Origin: an uncultured Lachnospiraceae bacterium
GTDB lineage: Bacteria; Bacillota; Clostridia; Lachnospirales; Lachnospiraceae
Direction of reading: 5' to 3'
Assembly: GCA_902798585.1 (NCBI GenBank)
Contig: CADBXF010000003.1
Location: 1 to 64,000, forward strand
DNA length: 64,000 bases
Below the pieces are notes generated by a model that ran no database searches, was not told the origin of the DNA, and worked only from the letters and a program-made list of their open reading frames with translations. The position numbers were made by a program, and so were the translations under genes. Position 1 is the first letter of the stretch. Every line of letters begins with the position of its first letter. Shown piece by piece: positions 1 through 7,903 of this stretch.

Positions 1-278
1 GGATTATTGTCGGAGACGGAAAAATACGCCGGGAGATTCCTGCTGTCGACGGCTGGGGAAAACGCTCGGAGACATTGGACTGCTGGTACGAGATTGCTCC
101 GGGAGATGAGCTCAGGAGCTCCGCGCTGGAGGACGCAGAGGCCTGTTTCGTGGGCGTTTTACAGTCGAACGGGGATCTTAAGTGGAGCTGTATCAGCGCA
201 AATATGGAGATGAAGGAGCTTCTTGATTCGAGCAACTGGAGCGATTTTGTCAACCGGTATCTTCCGGGCAGGAAATGA
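1..278 (+). CDS. C-terminal end of an unrecognised protein (partial)
   Basis: The reading frame is open from base 3 to the TGA at 276-278 and enters from outside the window, so only about 91 C-terminal residues are visible. They include EMKELLDSSNWSDFVNRY near the end. There is no membrane segment, Cys motif or domain I can name. The piece is acidic and Trp-containing and looks soluble. The ATG codons inside it (for example at 75) have no ribosome site, so the true start probably lies upstream. The product cannot be assigned from this fragment. Confidence 0.55.
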   Translation, partial: IIVGDGKIRREIPAVDGWGKRSETLDCWYEIAPGDELRSSALEDAEACFVGVLQSNGDLKWSCISANMEMKELLDSSNWSDFVNRYLPGRK

Positions 279-351
279 TTCCGGGTTCGGAACGGATTTC
301 CCTGTTGGGCGGGGCGCCGCGGCATTTTGCGGATGCCTGCCGAGGTTTTGA

Positions 352-380
352 TTGACATTCGTGAGAATGCGGTGTATATT
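352..380 (+). promoter_or_regulatory. Sigma-A promoter of the metG T-box leader
   Basis: TTGACA at 352-357 and TATATT at 375-380 are separated by 17 bp. The predicted start, near 387, places the whole T-box structure in the transcript. Confidence 0.75.
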
Positions 381-399
381 GACTTCATCTCGTTATAAT

Positions 400-667
400 T
401 GATATTCGGCGATGAAGGGAAGAGTACCTGCGATGGTCCGCTACAGAGAATCCGGTGGCTGAGAACGGATGCGGGAGCGACGGAGGGAACATGGCCCCGG
501 AGCTGCGGAGGCGAGGCATTTTGCTTAGGTTCCGACGGGTGCGCCCGTTACCGCGCGGGGCTGTCACGGAGGCAGCCGCAGAGGCATAGAAATATGCGAA
601 GTAAAGTGGTACCGCGAAGTTTCGGACTCTCGCCTTTACACAGATGTAAAGGCGGGGGTCCGTTTTG
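400..667 (+). promoter_or_regulatory. T-box riboswitch with an AUG (Met) specifier
   Basis: The leader has T-box architecture. An AGTA-type motif (GAAGAGTACCTG, about 418-429) and an AGAGA plus GGTG stem-I segment come first. A specifier-loop-like GGGAAC-ATG-GCC follows, with the ATG at 491-493. The conserved T-box sequence GTAAAGTGGTACCGCG lies at 601-616. A long terminator hairpin follows (arms 624-640 and 645-661) and ends in GTTTTGT. Uncharged tRNA-Met should pair with the AUG specifier and the T-box bulge, favour the antiterminator and allow transcription of the downstream methionyl-tRNA synthetase gene. The specifier reading is my interpretation of the stem-I fold; the T-box sequence and terminator are plain. 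Confidence 0.9.
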
Positions 668-683
668 TACGCTAAGCGAGAGC

Positions 684-784
684 AATCCCGCCGGCGGGCG
701 GCCGGCGTCCTTCAGCTCAACGAATCGTGGAAACAACGTTTCCGGCGATTCGGCGAGATGAAGGACGGTAGCAGACGAAGTCTG
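684..784 (+). repeat. 101-bp structured intergenic repeat, copy 1
   Basis: Copy 1 of a 101-bp direct repeat; copy 2 is at 853-953, with one difference that I can see. Most of the unit folds on itself: imperfect 20-base arms at 708-727 and 746-765 enclose the palindrome GGAAACAACGTTTCC (729-743). A second hairpin, GCAGACGAAGTCTGC, lies at 771-785. It sits between the T-box terminator and metG. Confidence 0.85.
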
Positions 785-852
785 CGACGGGATTGCCGAG
801 CGCACGAACATGAGCAGAAGGAGCGAAGCGAGTTCTGCGAATGCGAACGCAG

Positions 853-953
853 AATCCCGCCGGCGGGCGGCCGGCGTCCTTCAGCTCAACGAATCGTGGA
901 AACAACGTTTCCGGCGATTCGACGAGATGAAGGACGGTAGCAGACGAAGTCTG
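853..953 (+). repeat. 101-bp structured intergenic repeat, copy 2
   Basis: Copy 2 of the repeat at 684-784, offset by 169 bp, with the same nested inverted repeats (898-912 and 940-954). The flanking string GCGAGTTCTGCGAATGCG also occurs twice, at 828-845 and 956-973, so the duplicated block is longer than the 101-bp core. There is no transposase gene or obvious target-site duplication. Confidence 0.85.
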
Positions 954-1011
954 CTGCGAGTTCTGCGAATGCGTTAAACGGAACCGAAGTATTAATCAGG
1001 GAGGACATACA

Positions 1012-3096
1012 ATGGCAGAGAAGAAACCTTACTACATCACAACCGCGATTGCGTATGCGTCGGGCACGCCGCACATCGGCAACACCTACGAGGCGATTCT
1101 TGCGGACGCTATCGCGCGTTTTAAACGCTATCAGGGGTACGAGGTATTTTTCCAGACCGGAACGGACGAGCACGGGCAGAAGATCGAGGGCAAGGCCTTC
1201 GAGGCCGAGGTGACGCCGAAGGAGTTCGTCGATAAGACGGCGGGCGACATCCGGAGCATCTGGGACAATGTGAATACCTCGTACGACAAATTCATCCGCA
1301 CCACGGACGATTACCACGAGAAGCAGATTCAGAAGATTTTCAAGAAGATGTATGAGAAGGGCGACATCTACAAGAGCAGCTACGAGGGACTGTATTGCAC
1401 GCCCTGTGAGTCCTTCTGGACGGAGTCGCAGCTGAAGGACGGGTGCTGTCCGGACTGCGGACGGCCGGTAAAGCCGGCGAAGGAGGAGGCATACTTCTTC
1501 AAGATGAGCAAGTATGCGGACCGCCTGATTGACCATATCAACAAGCATCCGGAGTTCATCCAGCCGGAGAGCCGCAAAAACGAGATGATGAACAACTTCC
1601 TGCTGCCCGGGCTGCAGGATTTGTGCGTATCGAGATCCTCCTTCAAGTGGGGCATCCCGGTGGATTTCGACGACAAGCATGTGGTTTATGTGTGGCTCGA
1701 CGCACTCTCAAACTATATCACCGGTATCGGCTACGATGCGGACGGCAACAGCTCGGAGCAATTCGGAAAATTCTGGCCTGCGGATCTTCATCTGATCGGC
1801 AAGGACATCATTCGCTTCCACACGATTTACTGGCCGATTTTCCTGATGTCTCTTGACCTGCCGCTTCCGAAGCAGGTGTTCGGACACCCGTGGCTTCTGC
1901 AGGGCGGCGACAAGATGAGCAAGTCCAAGGGCAATGTCATCTATGCGAACGACCTCGTGTCGCTGTACGGCGTGGATGCCGTCCGGTATTTTGTGCTTCA
2001 CGAGATGCCGTATGAGAACGACGGCGTTATTACCTGGGAGCTGATGACGGAGCGCTCGAACTCCGATTTGGCAAATACCCTGGGCAACCTTGTAAACCGC
2101 ACGATTTCGATGGCAAATAAGTACTTTGACGGAGTCGTCGCCAAGACGGGCGCCGTCGAGGCGGTGGACGGGGACCTGAAGGCGGTTGTCACCGGCACGA
2201 GAGACCGCGTCACCGCGAAGATGGACAGCCTGCGCGTTGCGGACGCCATCACCGAGATTTTCGCGCTGTTCAAGCGCTGCAACAAATATATCGACGAGAC
2301 GACGCCGTGGGCGCTCGCCAAGGACGAAGCGAAGAAGGACCGACTCTCGGAGGTGCTTTACAACCTGAGCGAATCCATTCTGATCGGCGCATCGCTTCTT
2401 GCAAGTTTCCTCCCGGAGACGGCGCAGCGCATCGCAGCCCAGCTGAACGGTTCGCTTCGGTCGTATGAGGAGACCGATAAGTTCGGTCTTCTGCCGGACG
2501 GAACGAAGGTGACGGAGACGCCGGAGATTTTGTTTGCGCGCATCGACTGGAAGGAGATTGAGCCGAAGATTGCGGAGATTCAGGCGAAGCAGAAGCAGGA
2601 GTTCGAGGCGGAGCAGGCGCACATCGCCGAGGTTTACGCGAAGCACGGGCTGACGCCCCAGGGTACGGCGCTGGCAGCGGGAACCGGAGCGGCGGACGGC
2701 GCCGCAGAAAAAGCGGCAGCTTCCGCAGGGGATGCCGGCGAGCTGAAAATCATGGATGTCGAAGCGAAGCCCGAGATTACCTACGACGATTTTGCGAAGC
2801 TTCAGCTGCGCGTCGGCGTAATCCTCGCGTGCGAGGAGGTTCCGAAGTCGAAGAAGCTTCTCTGCTCGAAGGTGCAGGTCGGAAGCCGTGTGTATCAGAT
2901 TGTGTCCGGCATCAAGCAGCACTACAGTGCGGCGGAGATGGTCGGCAAGCGCGTGTGCGTTCTCGCCAACTTAAAGCCTGCGAAACTCGCCGGAATCGAG
3001 TCCGAGGGCATGCTTCTGTGTGCCGAGGATGAGGACGGCAACCTCGCGCTGATGACGCCCGAGAAGGATATGCCTGCCGGAGCTGAGATTCTGTAA
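1012..3096 (+). CDS. metG: Methionyl-tRNA synthetase
   Basis: Charges tRNA-Met with methionine in the cytoplasm for initiation and elongation. At 694 aa it is the long class-I form. Visible motifs are the HIGH-type HIGN at residues 21-24, the zinc-knuckle pairs CTPC and CCPDCG near residues 129-150, and KMSKS at 301-305. After an Ala-rich linker (about 560-580) comes a C-terminal tRNA-binding OB domain (LQLRVGVILACEEVPKSKKL), which promotes dimerisation and tRNA binding in related enzymes. The ATG has GGGAGG upstream at good spacing. Expression should depend on the Met T-box, although an unusual 345-base stretch carrying two structured repeats separates the T-box terminator from this start. 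Confidence 0.97.
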   Translation: MAEKKPYYITTAIAYASGTPHIGNTYEAILADAIARFKRYQGYEVFFQTGTDEHGQKIEGKAFEAEVTPKEFVDKTAGDIRSIWDNVNTSYDKFIRTTDDYHEKQIQKIFKKMYEKGDIYKSSYEGLYCTPCESFWTESQLKDGCCPDCGRPVKPAKEEAYFFKMSKYADRLIDHINKHPEFIQPESRKNEMMNNFLLPGLQDLCVSRSSFKWGIPVDFDDKHVVYVWLDALSNYITGIGYDADGNSSEQFGKFWPADLHLIGKDIIRFHTIYWPIFLMSLDLPLPKQVFGHPWLLQGGDKMSKSKGNVIYANDLVSLYGVDAVRYFVLHEMPYENDGVITWELMTERSNSDLANTLGNLVNRTISMANKYFDGVVAKTGAVEAVDGDLKAVVTGTRDRVTAKMDSLRVADAITEIFALFKRCNKYIDETTPWALAKDEAKKDRLSEVLYNLSESILIGASLLASFLPETAQRIAAQLNGSLRSYEETDKFGLLPDGTKVTETPEILFARIDWKEIEPKIAEIQAKQKQEFEAEQAHIAEVYAKHGLTPQGTALAAGTGAADGAAEKAAASAGDAGELKIMDVEAKPEITYDDFAKLQLRVGVILACEEVPKSKKLLCSKVQVGSRVYQIVSGIKQHYSAAEMVGKRVCVLANLKPAKLAGIESEGMLLCAEDEDGNLALMTPEKDMPAGAEIL

Positions 3097-3202
3097 GCGC
3101 GGACGGACTCCGGGCGCAGGGCTGTGAAGCCGGAGAGGAAGGGCTGTCGGAGCGGGGGAACATTTTCCGCGAAAACGGTCCGATCGGAAACAAATAAAGC
3201 AT

Positions 3203-3240
3203 GCGGGGCGGAAGAGATATTTTTCGCCCCGCGAATTTGT
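3203..3240 (+). terminator. Probable terminator after metG
   Basis: GCGGGGCG at 3203-3210 pairs with CGCCCCGC at 3225-3232, followed by a modest T-rich stretch (GAATTTGTT). The weak T-run makes this less certain than the hairpin itself. Confidence 0.55.
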
Positions 3241-3269
3241 TAAGATTGTGTTACGATTCGGCGGTTTAC

Positions 3270-3298
3270 TTGAATTTTCGGCCGGTTTGCGGTATGAT
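3270..3298 (+). promoter_or_regulatory. Sigma-A promoter for the ABC pair
   Basis: TTGAAT at 3270-3275, a 17-bp spacer and TATGAT at 3293-3298. The 5' leader then carries a 7-bp perfect hairpin (AGACTCT at 3309-3315 with AGAGTCT at 3321-3327) before the ribosome site at 3366-3371. Confidence 0.65.
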
Positions 3299-3377
3299 TT
3301 ACCGCGGTAGACTCTGCGAAAGAGTCTCTTACGTGCGTGTTCGGGGGAATCGATCAGGCGCGATGAGGAGGTTGAGC

Positions 3378-5252
3378 ATGCTAAGGTTTTTGAAAGAACT
3401 TCGCTATTCCATGGGGATGCGGAAACACATTTTCTTCATCCTGATGGTGGTCATGGGTTTGATTTCGGCAGTGTATCTGTTCCGTGAGAGTCTTCAGGGG
3501 ACGCTTGAGAAGGCGTTTCCGACGGACTACGGCAAGGCAGAGGCACAGGAGGAGACCCTGTATAAGATCGACGGCGATTACGAGTCCACGGCGACGGCCA
3601 AGGATGTCGACATTCAGGCGGAGCTGACGCTGAACGGAAAGCTTCACAACGCCGAATGGATGAAGTACGAAGAGGAGTTCCTCTACAACAACTTGTATGT
3701 GAAGAATTTTTCGGATCCCGAGAAGGCGCTGGTCGGCTACGGCACGGACCGGCAGACCGGCAGCAAGGATATCGAAATCGAGCGCGGCAAATACTCCCGC
3801 GTGCAGTCGGTATGGCTTGCGGAGGATGTGCTTAAGGCTCAGGGCTTCGGCGGCGCGGCGGACCGCATGTTCGACGGCGAAAACAGCTACCTGACCGAGA
3901 TGAAGATTGTTCTCGGCGCCGGCTTCCAGGACTATTACACGGCCGGCTCCAAGCTTACGCTCCGCGTGGAAAATCTGCAGTTTGACGCGATGGTTCTCGG
4001 ATTCCTCGAACCCGGCGCGACGATGGTTGTCGGCGATGAGGTGGTATGCCTGAATTACCACATTGTCTGCCCGCTCCTCGATCTGTCCGGATTGTATGAT
4101 CCGGATCAGGAGGAAAAGTATCTTCCGTCGAACACCGATCCGATTTATATTCCCGATGCGAAGCTCAAGGAGGGCACGGCCCTTCGCAACACCGACGCGG
4201 AGAAGGAATTCATCGCCTACGACGGCAAGAAGTATTCTCCCGTAAAATGTCTGTGGATTGCCGAGGAAGACCTCGGTCCGGATATCGAAAGCAAACCGGA
4301 GTATGAGTGGTTGAAGAAGCTTCTGACCAACAAGCCCGGCGACAATAACAAGTATAATTTCCTTGCGGGTTCCAACTTCGAGAAGGAGCAGGTATTTACC
4401 ATGGGAACCCCGACGGATATGATGACGCTGTATGAGGGTCAGAAGAACCTGACCTGCTACGGCTTCCTTCCCGCAGGAACGACCTATGTTCTTAACGGGC
4501 AGGAGATTGCGCTCGATGATTACATGGTTGTTCTTCGCCAGAAGAAGGTGAAGGAGGGCAACAAGAGCAAGACGCCGGCGAACAACAAGGATACCGCGAA
4601 TACGACGACCGGTGAGGACGGCGGTAACGAACCTCAGACGACGGAGCCGGAAGGCAAGACCTTCGGGACAGCGGAGCGCATGAAGCTCTTCCGCATCCTT
4701 GTTCTGAAGAACAGCGGTTTTATTAAGACGAAGAAATCGGCGGACGAGGCCGAGATTGAGCTCGAGAAGCTTCTGACCTACTCCTGGGACAATTACGCGA
4801 AGGACAATCCGTCGCTGAAACGGACCTCGAACTATCGTATTCACGAAGCGGACAAGGCGGGAAGCGTTGTATACCGCGACAAGGTGCGCGACATCCCCGG
4901 CAAGCTTCGCAAAATCGACACTCCCGGCTATTTCCTTTGCATCATTCTTCTGACCCTGTATTTCCTGTATAAGTTCTTCAAGGGTTCGGAGTATTTCACC
5001 GCGCTGGTGATGACCGGCGACAGCAAGGTTGAGATTGCGCTTTTGTTTGTCGTCGAGGCCGCGATACTGTATTTTGCGGCATGCGGACTCGGCTTTGTGC
5101 TGGCGTTCGTCGTCGGCAAGCTCTTAAGCCTCGGTTCGACATCGGCTGCGCCCATCTTCTCGAAGAACTTCCGTATTGTGCTCTTCCCGCTCATTGCGGT
5201 CGGAGTCGTGATTGCGATTCGGGACTTCGGAAAATTGTTCCGCAAACGGTAA
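3378..5252 (+). CDS. FtsX/MacB-like ABC transporter permease with a large extracytoplasmic domain
   Basis: Predicted membrane subunit of an ABC transporter paired with the ATPase encoded next. The ATG at 3378 is chosen over the longer open frame because AGGAGG lies just upstream and the protein then starts MLRFLKELRYSMG. One membrane segment (about residues 15-36) precedes roughly 480 hydrophilic residues outside the cell. That region includes a Thr/Asn/Asp-rich linker near residues 395-425. Three closely spaced C-terminal membrane segments follow. This is the shape of type VII (MacB/FtsX) permeases, which usually work on the cell envelope or in mechanotransmission rather than in nutrient uptake. 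The substrate is unknown. 624 aa; the ATPase start is 26 bp downstream, so they are probably co-transcribed. Confidence 0.75.
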   Translation: MLRFLKELRYSMGMRKHIFFILMVVMGLISAVYLFRESLQGTLEKAFPTDYGKAEAQEETLYKIDGDYESTATAKDVDIQAELTLNGKLHNAEWMKYEEEFLYNNLYVKNFSDPEKALVGYGTDRQTGSKDIEIERGKYSRVQSVWLAEDVLKAQGFGGAADRMFDGENSYLTEMKIVLGAGFQDYYTAGSKLTLRVENLQFDAMVLGFLEPGATMVVGDEVVCLNYHIVCPLLDLSGLYDPDQEEKYLPSNTDPIYIPDAKLKEGTALRNTDAEKEFIAYDGKKYSPVKCLWIAEEDLGPDIESKPEYEWLKKLLTNKPGDNNKYNFLAGSNFEKEQVFTMGTPTDMMTLYEGQKNLTCYGFLPAGTTYVLNGQEIALDDYMVVLRQKKVKEGNKSKTPANNKDTANTTTGEDGGNEPQTTEPEGKTFGTAERMKLFRILVLKNSGFIKTKKSADEAEIELEKLLTYSWDNYAKDNPSLKRTSNYRIHEADKAGSVVYRDKVRDIPGKLRKIDTPGYFLCIILLTLYFLYKFFKGSEYFTALVMTGDSKVEIALLFVVEAAILYFAACGLGFVLAFVVGKLLSLGSTSAAPIFSKNFRIVLFPLIAVGVVIAIRDFGKLFRKR

Positions 5253-5278
5253 GTGTGTGATCGAGGGAGGACAAGAGT

Positions 5279-6286
5279 ATGGCTTTTGAATTGACTAAAA
5301 TCAGCAAGGCGTTCGGCGTCAAGGAGCGTCGGCGCAGAGTGCTTCGCAATTTTTCGATGCAGGTTGCGGACGGCGAGATGGTGGCGATTGTCGGCAAGAA
5401 GAGCAGCGGTAAGAGCACGCTCATGAACATTATGACGGGCTTGCTCCGGCCGGACTCCGGCACCATGGTTGTGGACGGCAGAAAGATTAATTTCTGGAAT
5501 CCGATTCAGACCTCGATGCTTCGGTCCCGCAAGATCGGCCTTGTCACGCGCGACGCGCTTTTGGTGCAGGACCTTACCATTTATGAAAATCTCCTTCTTC
5601 CGATGGGGCATCGCTTCATGACGGGCCGCAACAAGCTGCGCCGCGCCAAGGAAGCGCTCCGTTCGGTCGGAATGAAGGGCTTCGGTAAATATTATCCCGG
5701 AGAACTCGAGGATTTTGAGATTCAGAAGGTGTGTCTGGCGAGAGCCATCATGATGCATCCGAAGTATCTTATCCTTGATGAGCCCACGGGCAATCTGCAG
5801 TCCGCGGATGTGGACCGCTATATGGATCTGGTTGAGATTTTGAACAGCTCGGGTTACACGGTGATTGTGCTTACGCATTCGCGCCGTGTCGCAAACCATT
5901 GTCAGCGGTTGATTCCGATTGCGGCGACTGCGGATGCCAAAGAGTCGGCGAAGGCGGAGGATATCGGGGACGAGGAGCCGGAGCGTGCACCTTCCGCAAG
6001 ACCCGCCGCTTCGACGGGAACGGGCAGCGCGACAGCCGCAAGAGCAGCCGCGGAAGACGATGTCAGAATTGCAGCGGCGCCTGCAGCTGCAGCGTCCGCC
6101 GCTCCGAAGAAGGCTTCCGGTACGACCGCGAAGGCCAAGTCGGCGAAGGCCGGCGCCAAGTCCGCCAAGACTCCTGCGAAGAAGACCGCAGCCAAGCCTG
6201 CGGAACCTACGGCCGAGCAGGCCGAAGAAGCGCGTGCGCGCCGCTATGAGCAGGGTGCGGACAACGAGGAAGAGGATTATGAGTAA
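5279..6286 (+). CDS. ABC transporter ATPase with degenerate Q-loop and signature motif and a basic Ala/Lys tail
   Basis: ATPase partner of the permease upstream. Walker A (GKKSSGKST, residues 39-47), Walker B (YLILDEPTGNL) and the switch His (VLTHSRR) are intact. The Q-loop Gln is replaced by Arg91 (GLVTRD), and the LSGGQ signature reads LEDFE at 143-147. These changes suggest altered or weak ATP turnover or a mainly regulatory role; that is inference. After about residue 215 the protein runs into a roughly 120-residue low-complexity tail rich in Ala, Lys and Pro (PAKKTAAKPAEPTAEQ), similar in composition to histone-H1-like tails. GGGAGG precedes the ATG. The stop overlaps the malQ start (ATGAGTAA), which implies translational coupling. 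Confidence 0.82.
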   Translation: MAFELTKISKAFGVKERRRRVLRNFSMQVADGEMVAIVGKKSSGKSTLMNIMTGLLRPDSGTMVVDGRKINFWNPIQTSMLRSRKIGLVTRDALLVQDLTIYENLLLPMGHRFMTGRNKLRRAKEALRSVGMKGFGKYYPGELEDFEIQKVCLARAIMMHPKYLILDEPTGNLQSADVDRYMDLVEILNSSGYTVIVLTHSRRVANHCQRLIPIAATADAKESAKAEDIGDEEPERAPSARPAASTGTGSATAARAAAEDDVRIAAAPAAAASAAPKKASGTTAKAKSAKAGAKSAKTPAKKTAAKPAEPTAEQAEEARARRYEQGADNEEEDYE

Positions 6287-7817
6287 AAACTCGAAAGAAT
6301 TGAAAAACAATGTGAGAAGTGCCGGCATCCTGATGCCGGTATTTTCACTCCCGAGCCCTTACGGAATCGGAACGCTCGGCAGGGCAGCGAAGGAGTTTGT
6401 CGACTTTCTCGCCGGCATGAAGCATCGCTATTGGCAGGTCTTGCCGGTAGGGCCGACCGGCTACGGAGACAGCCCGTACCAGTCGTATTCCGCATTTGCC
6501 GGCAACCCGTATTTCATCGACCTGGACCTTCTGGCTGCGCAGGGGCTGCTGACGCCGGAGGAGATCCGCGAGGGGTATTTCGGTACGGAGCCCCGTTATG
6601 TGGACTACGGCGCACAGTTCGGAAGCCGCTTCGCGGTGCTTCGGAAGGCCTATGCAAGGAGCAGCTTCCGGGAGACGCCGGAGTATGCGGCTTTTGCGAA
6701 GAAAAATGAGTACTGGCTGCGAGACTACTGTCTCTTTATGGCGATTAAAGAGGAGGAGGGCTACAAGCCCTGGCAGGAGTGGGAGAATCGCGACGCGAAG
6801 CTCCACAAGAAGGCCGCCCTCGATGCGGCGGAAGCGCGTCTCGCCGATGAAGTCGCGTTCCAGGAGTTTTTGCAGTTTACATTTTTCGCACAGTGGCATG
6901 CGGTTCGCGACTATGCTGCGGAGCGCGGCGTGGAAATTATCGGCGACATCCCGTTGTATGTCGCCATGGACAGCGCCGACACCTGGGCGCACAGCGAGCT
7001 TTTCGAGCTTGATATCGACCGCAACGCCGTAAATATCGCGGGAGTGCCGCCGGATGCATTTTCCGACGACGGACAGCGTTGGGGCAACCCGCTGTACCGC
7101 TGGGATGTGATGGAACAGAAGAATTTTAAGTGGTGGCGCGAGCGCATGAAGGCGAACGCAGGGCTCTTCGATGTGATTCGCATCGACCACTTTATCGGGA
7201 TTGTCAATTACTGGTCGATTCCTTCGAAGTGCAAGAGCGCAAAGGGCGGAAAATGGATGAAGGGTCCGGGAAAGAAGCTCACGGATGTCTTCGCAGAGTC
7301 CGCAAAGGGCGTGAAGATTATTGCGGAAGACCTCGGGGTGCTGACGAAGCCGGTGAAGGATTTGATCGCAGAATGCGGGTATCCCGGCATGAAGGTGATT
7401 GAGTTCGGCGTCGGCGGGGATCCGACCAATCCGTATCTTCCGCACAACTATACATCCGCAAACTGCGTTGCCTACATCGGCACGCACGACAACGAGACGC
7501 TCGCGGGCTTCCTTGCGGGCTGCCCGGAGTGGCAGATCAACTGGATGATGGGATACTTCGGAATTCTTCGCCGAGAGGAGCTGCACGACCAGATAATCCG
7601 CCGCCTGTACGAGTCGGTTGCGGACACCGTGATTATTCAGATTCAGGACCTTCTGCACCTGGACAATTCGGCCCGCATCAACCATCCGTCGACGCTCGGC
7701 TCGAACTGGCAGTGGCGTCTTCTTCCGGGTGAGCTCTCGAAGATTGATGTCGGTTACCGCGCATGGCTCTGCGATATGTTCGGACGCGCGCCGGAGAAGG
7801 ATGAAGAAAAACAATAA
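6279..7817 (+). CDS. malQ: 4-alpha-glucanotransferase (amylomaltase, GH77)
   Basis: Transfers alpha-1,4-glucan segments between maltodextrins in the cytoplasm, for use of maltodextrin or glycogen. The protein shows family hallmarks: an N-terminal GILMPVFSLPSPYGIGTLG, then QVLPVGPTGYGDSPYQ, the DIPLYV..DSADTWA region, VIRIDHFIG with the catalytic Asp, IIAEDLG with the acid Glu, and YIGTHDNET. Its 512 aa match the usual length. The start at 6279 overlaps the end of the ABC ATPase by 8 bp. The upstream ATPase and permease are not obviously sugar transporters, so the pairing may reflect coupled translation rather than shared function. A GH13 enzyme at 59183 could act on the same glucans. Confidence 0.95.
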   Translation: MSKNSKELKNNVRSAGILMPVFSLPSPYGIGTLGRAAKEFVDFLAGMKHRYWQVLPVGPTGYGDSPYQSYSAFAGNPYFIDLDLLAAQGLLTPEEIREGYFGTEPRYVDYGAQFGSRFAVLRKAYARSSFRETPEYAAFAKKNEYWLRDYCLFMAIKEEEGYKPWQEWENRDAKLHKKAALDAAEARLADEVAFQEFLQFTFFAQWHAVRDYAAERGVEIIGDIPLYVAMDSADTWAHSELFELDIDRNAVNIAGVPPDAFSDDGQRWGNPLYRWDVMEQKNFKWWRERMKANAGLFDVIRIDHFIGIVNYWSIPSKCKSAKGGKWMKGPGKKLTDVFAESAKGVKIIAEDLGVLTKPVKDLIAECGYPGMKVIEFGVGGDPTNPYLPHNYTSANCVAYIGTHDNETLAGFLAGCPEWQINWMMGYFGILRREELHDQIIRRLYESVADTVIIQIQDLLHLDNSARINHPSTLGSNWQWRLLPGELSKIDVGYRAWLCDMFGRAPEKDEEKQ

Positions 7818-7824
7818 TGCTTCA

Positions 7825-7869
7825 GGAACCGACGCGGCGGTCGACATGTGCCGGAACCGACGCGGCGGT
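7825..7869 (+). repeat. Short direct repeat downstream of malQ
   Basis: GGAACCGACGCGGCGGT occurs at 7825-7841 and again at 7853-7869 in the gap before the next gene. No function is evident. Confidence 0.7.
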
Positions 7870-7903
7870 AACACGCAGCGGACCTGTATGTAAAGGGGTA
7901 TTT

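Noticed and set aside
684..973. CRISPR array
   Set aside because: There are only two copies, the unit is 101 bp long and there are no spacers of regular size or cas genes.
886..1680. 264-residue minus-strand open frame opposite the start of metG
   Set aside because: It runs through the structured repeat and is antisense to well-supported metG sequence; no start context.
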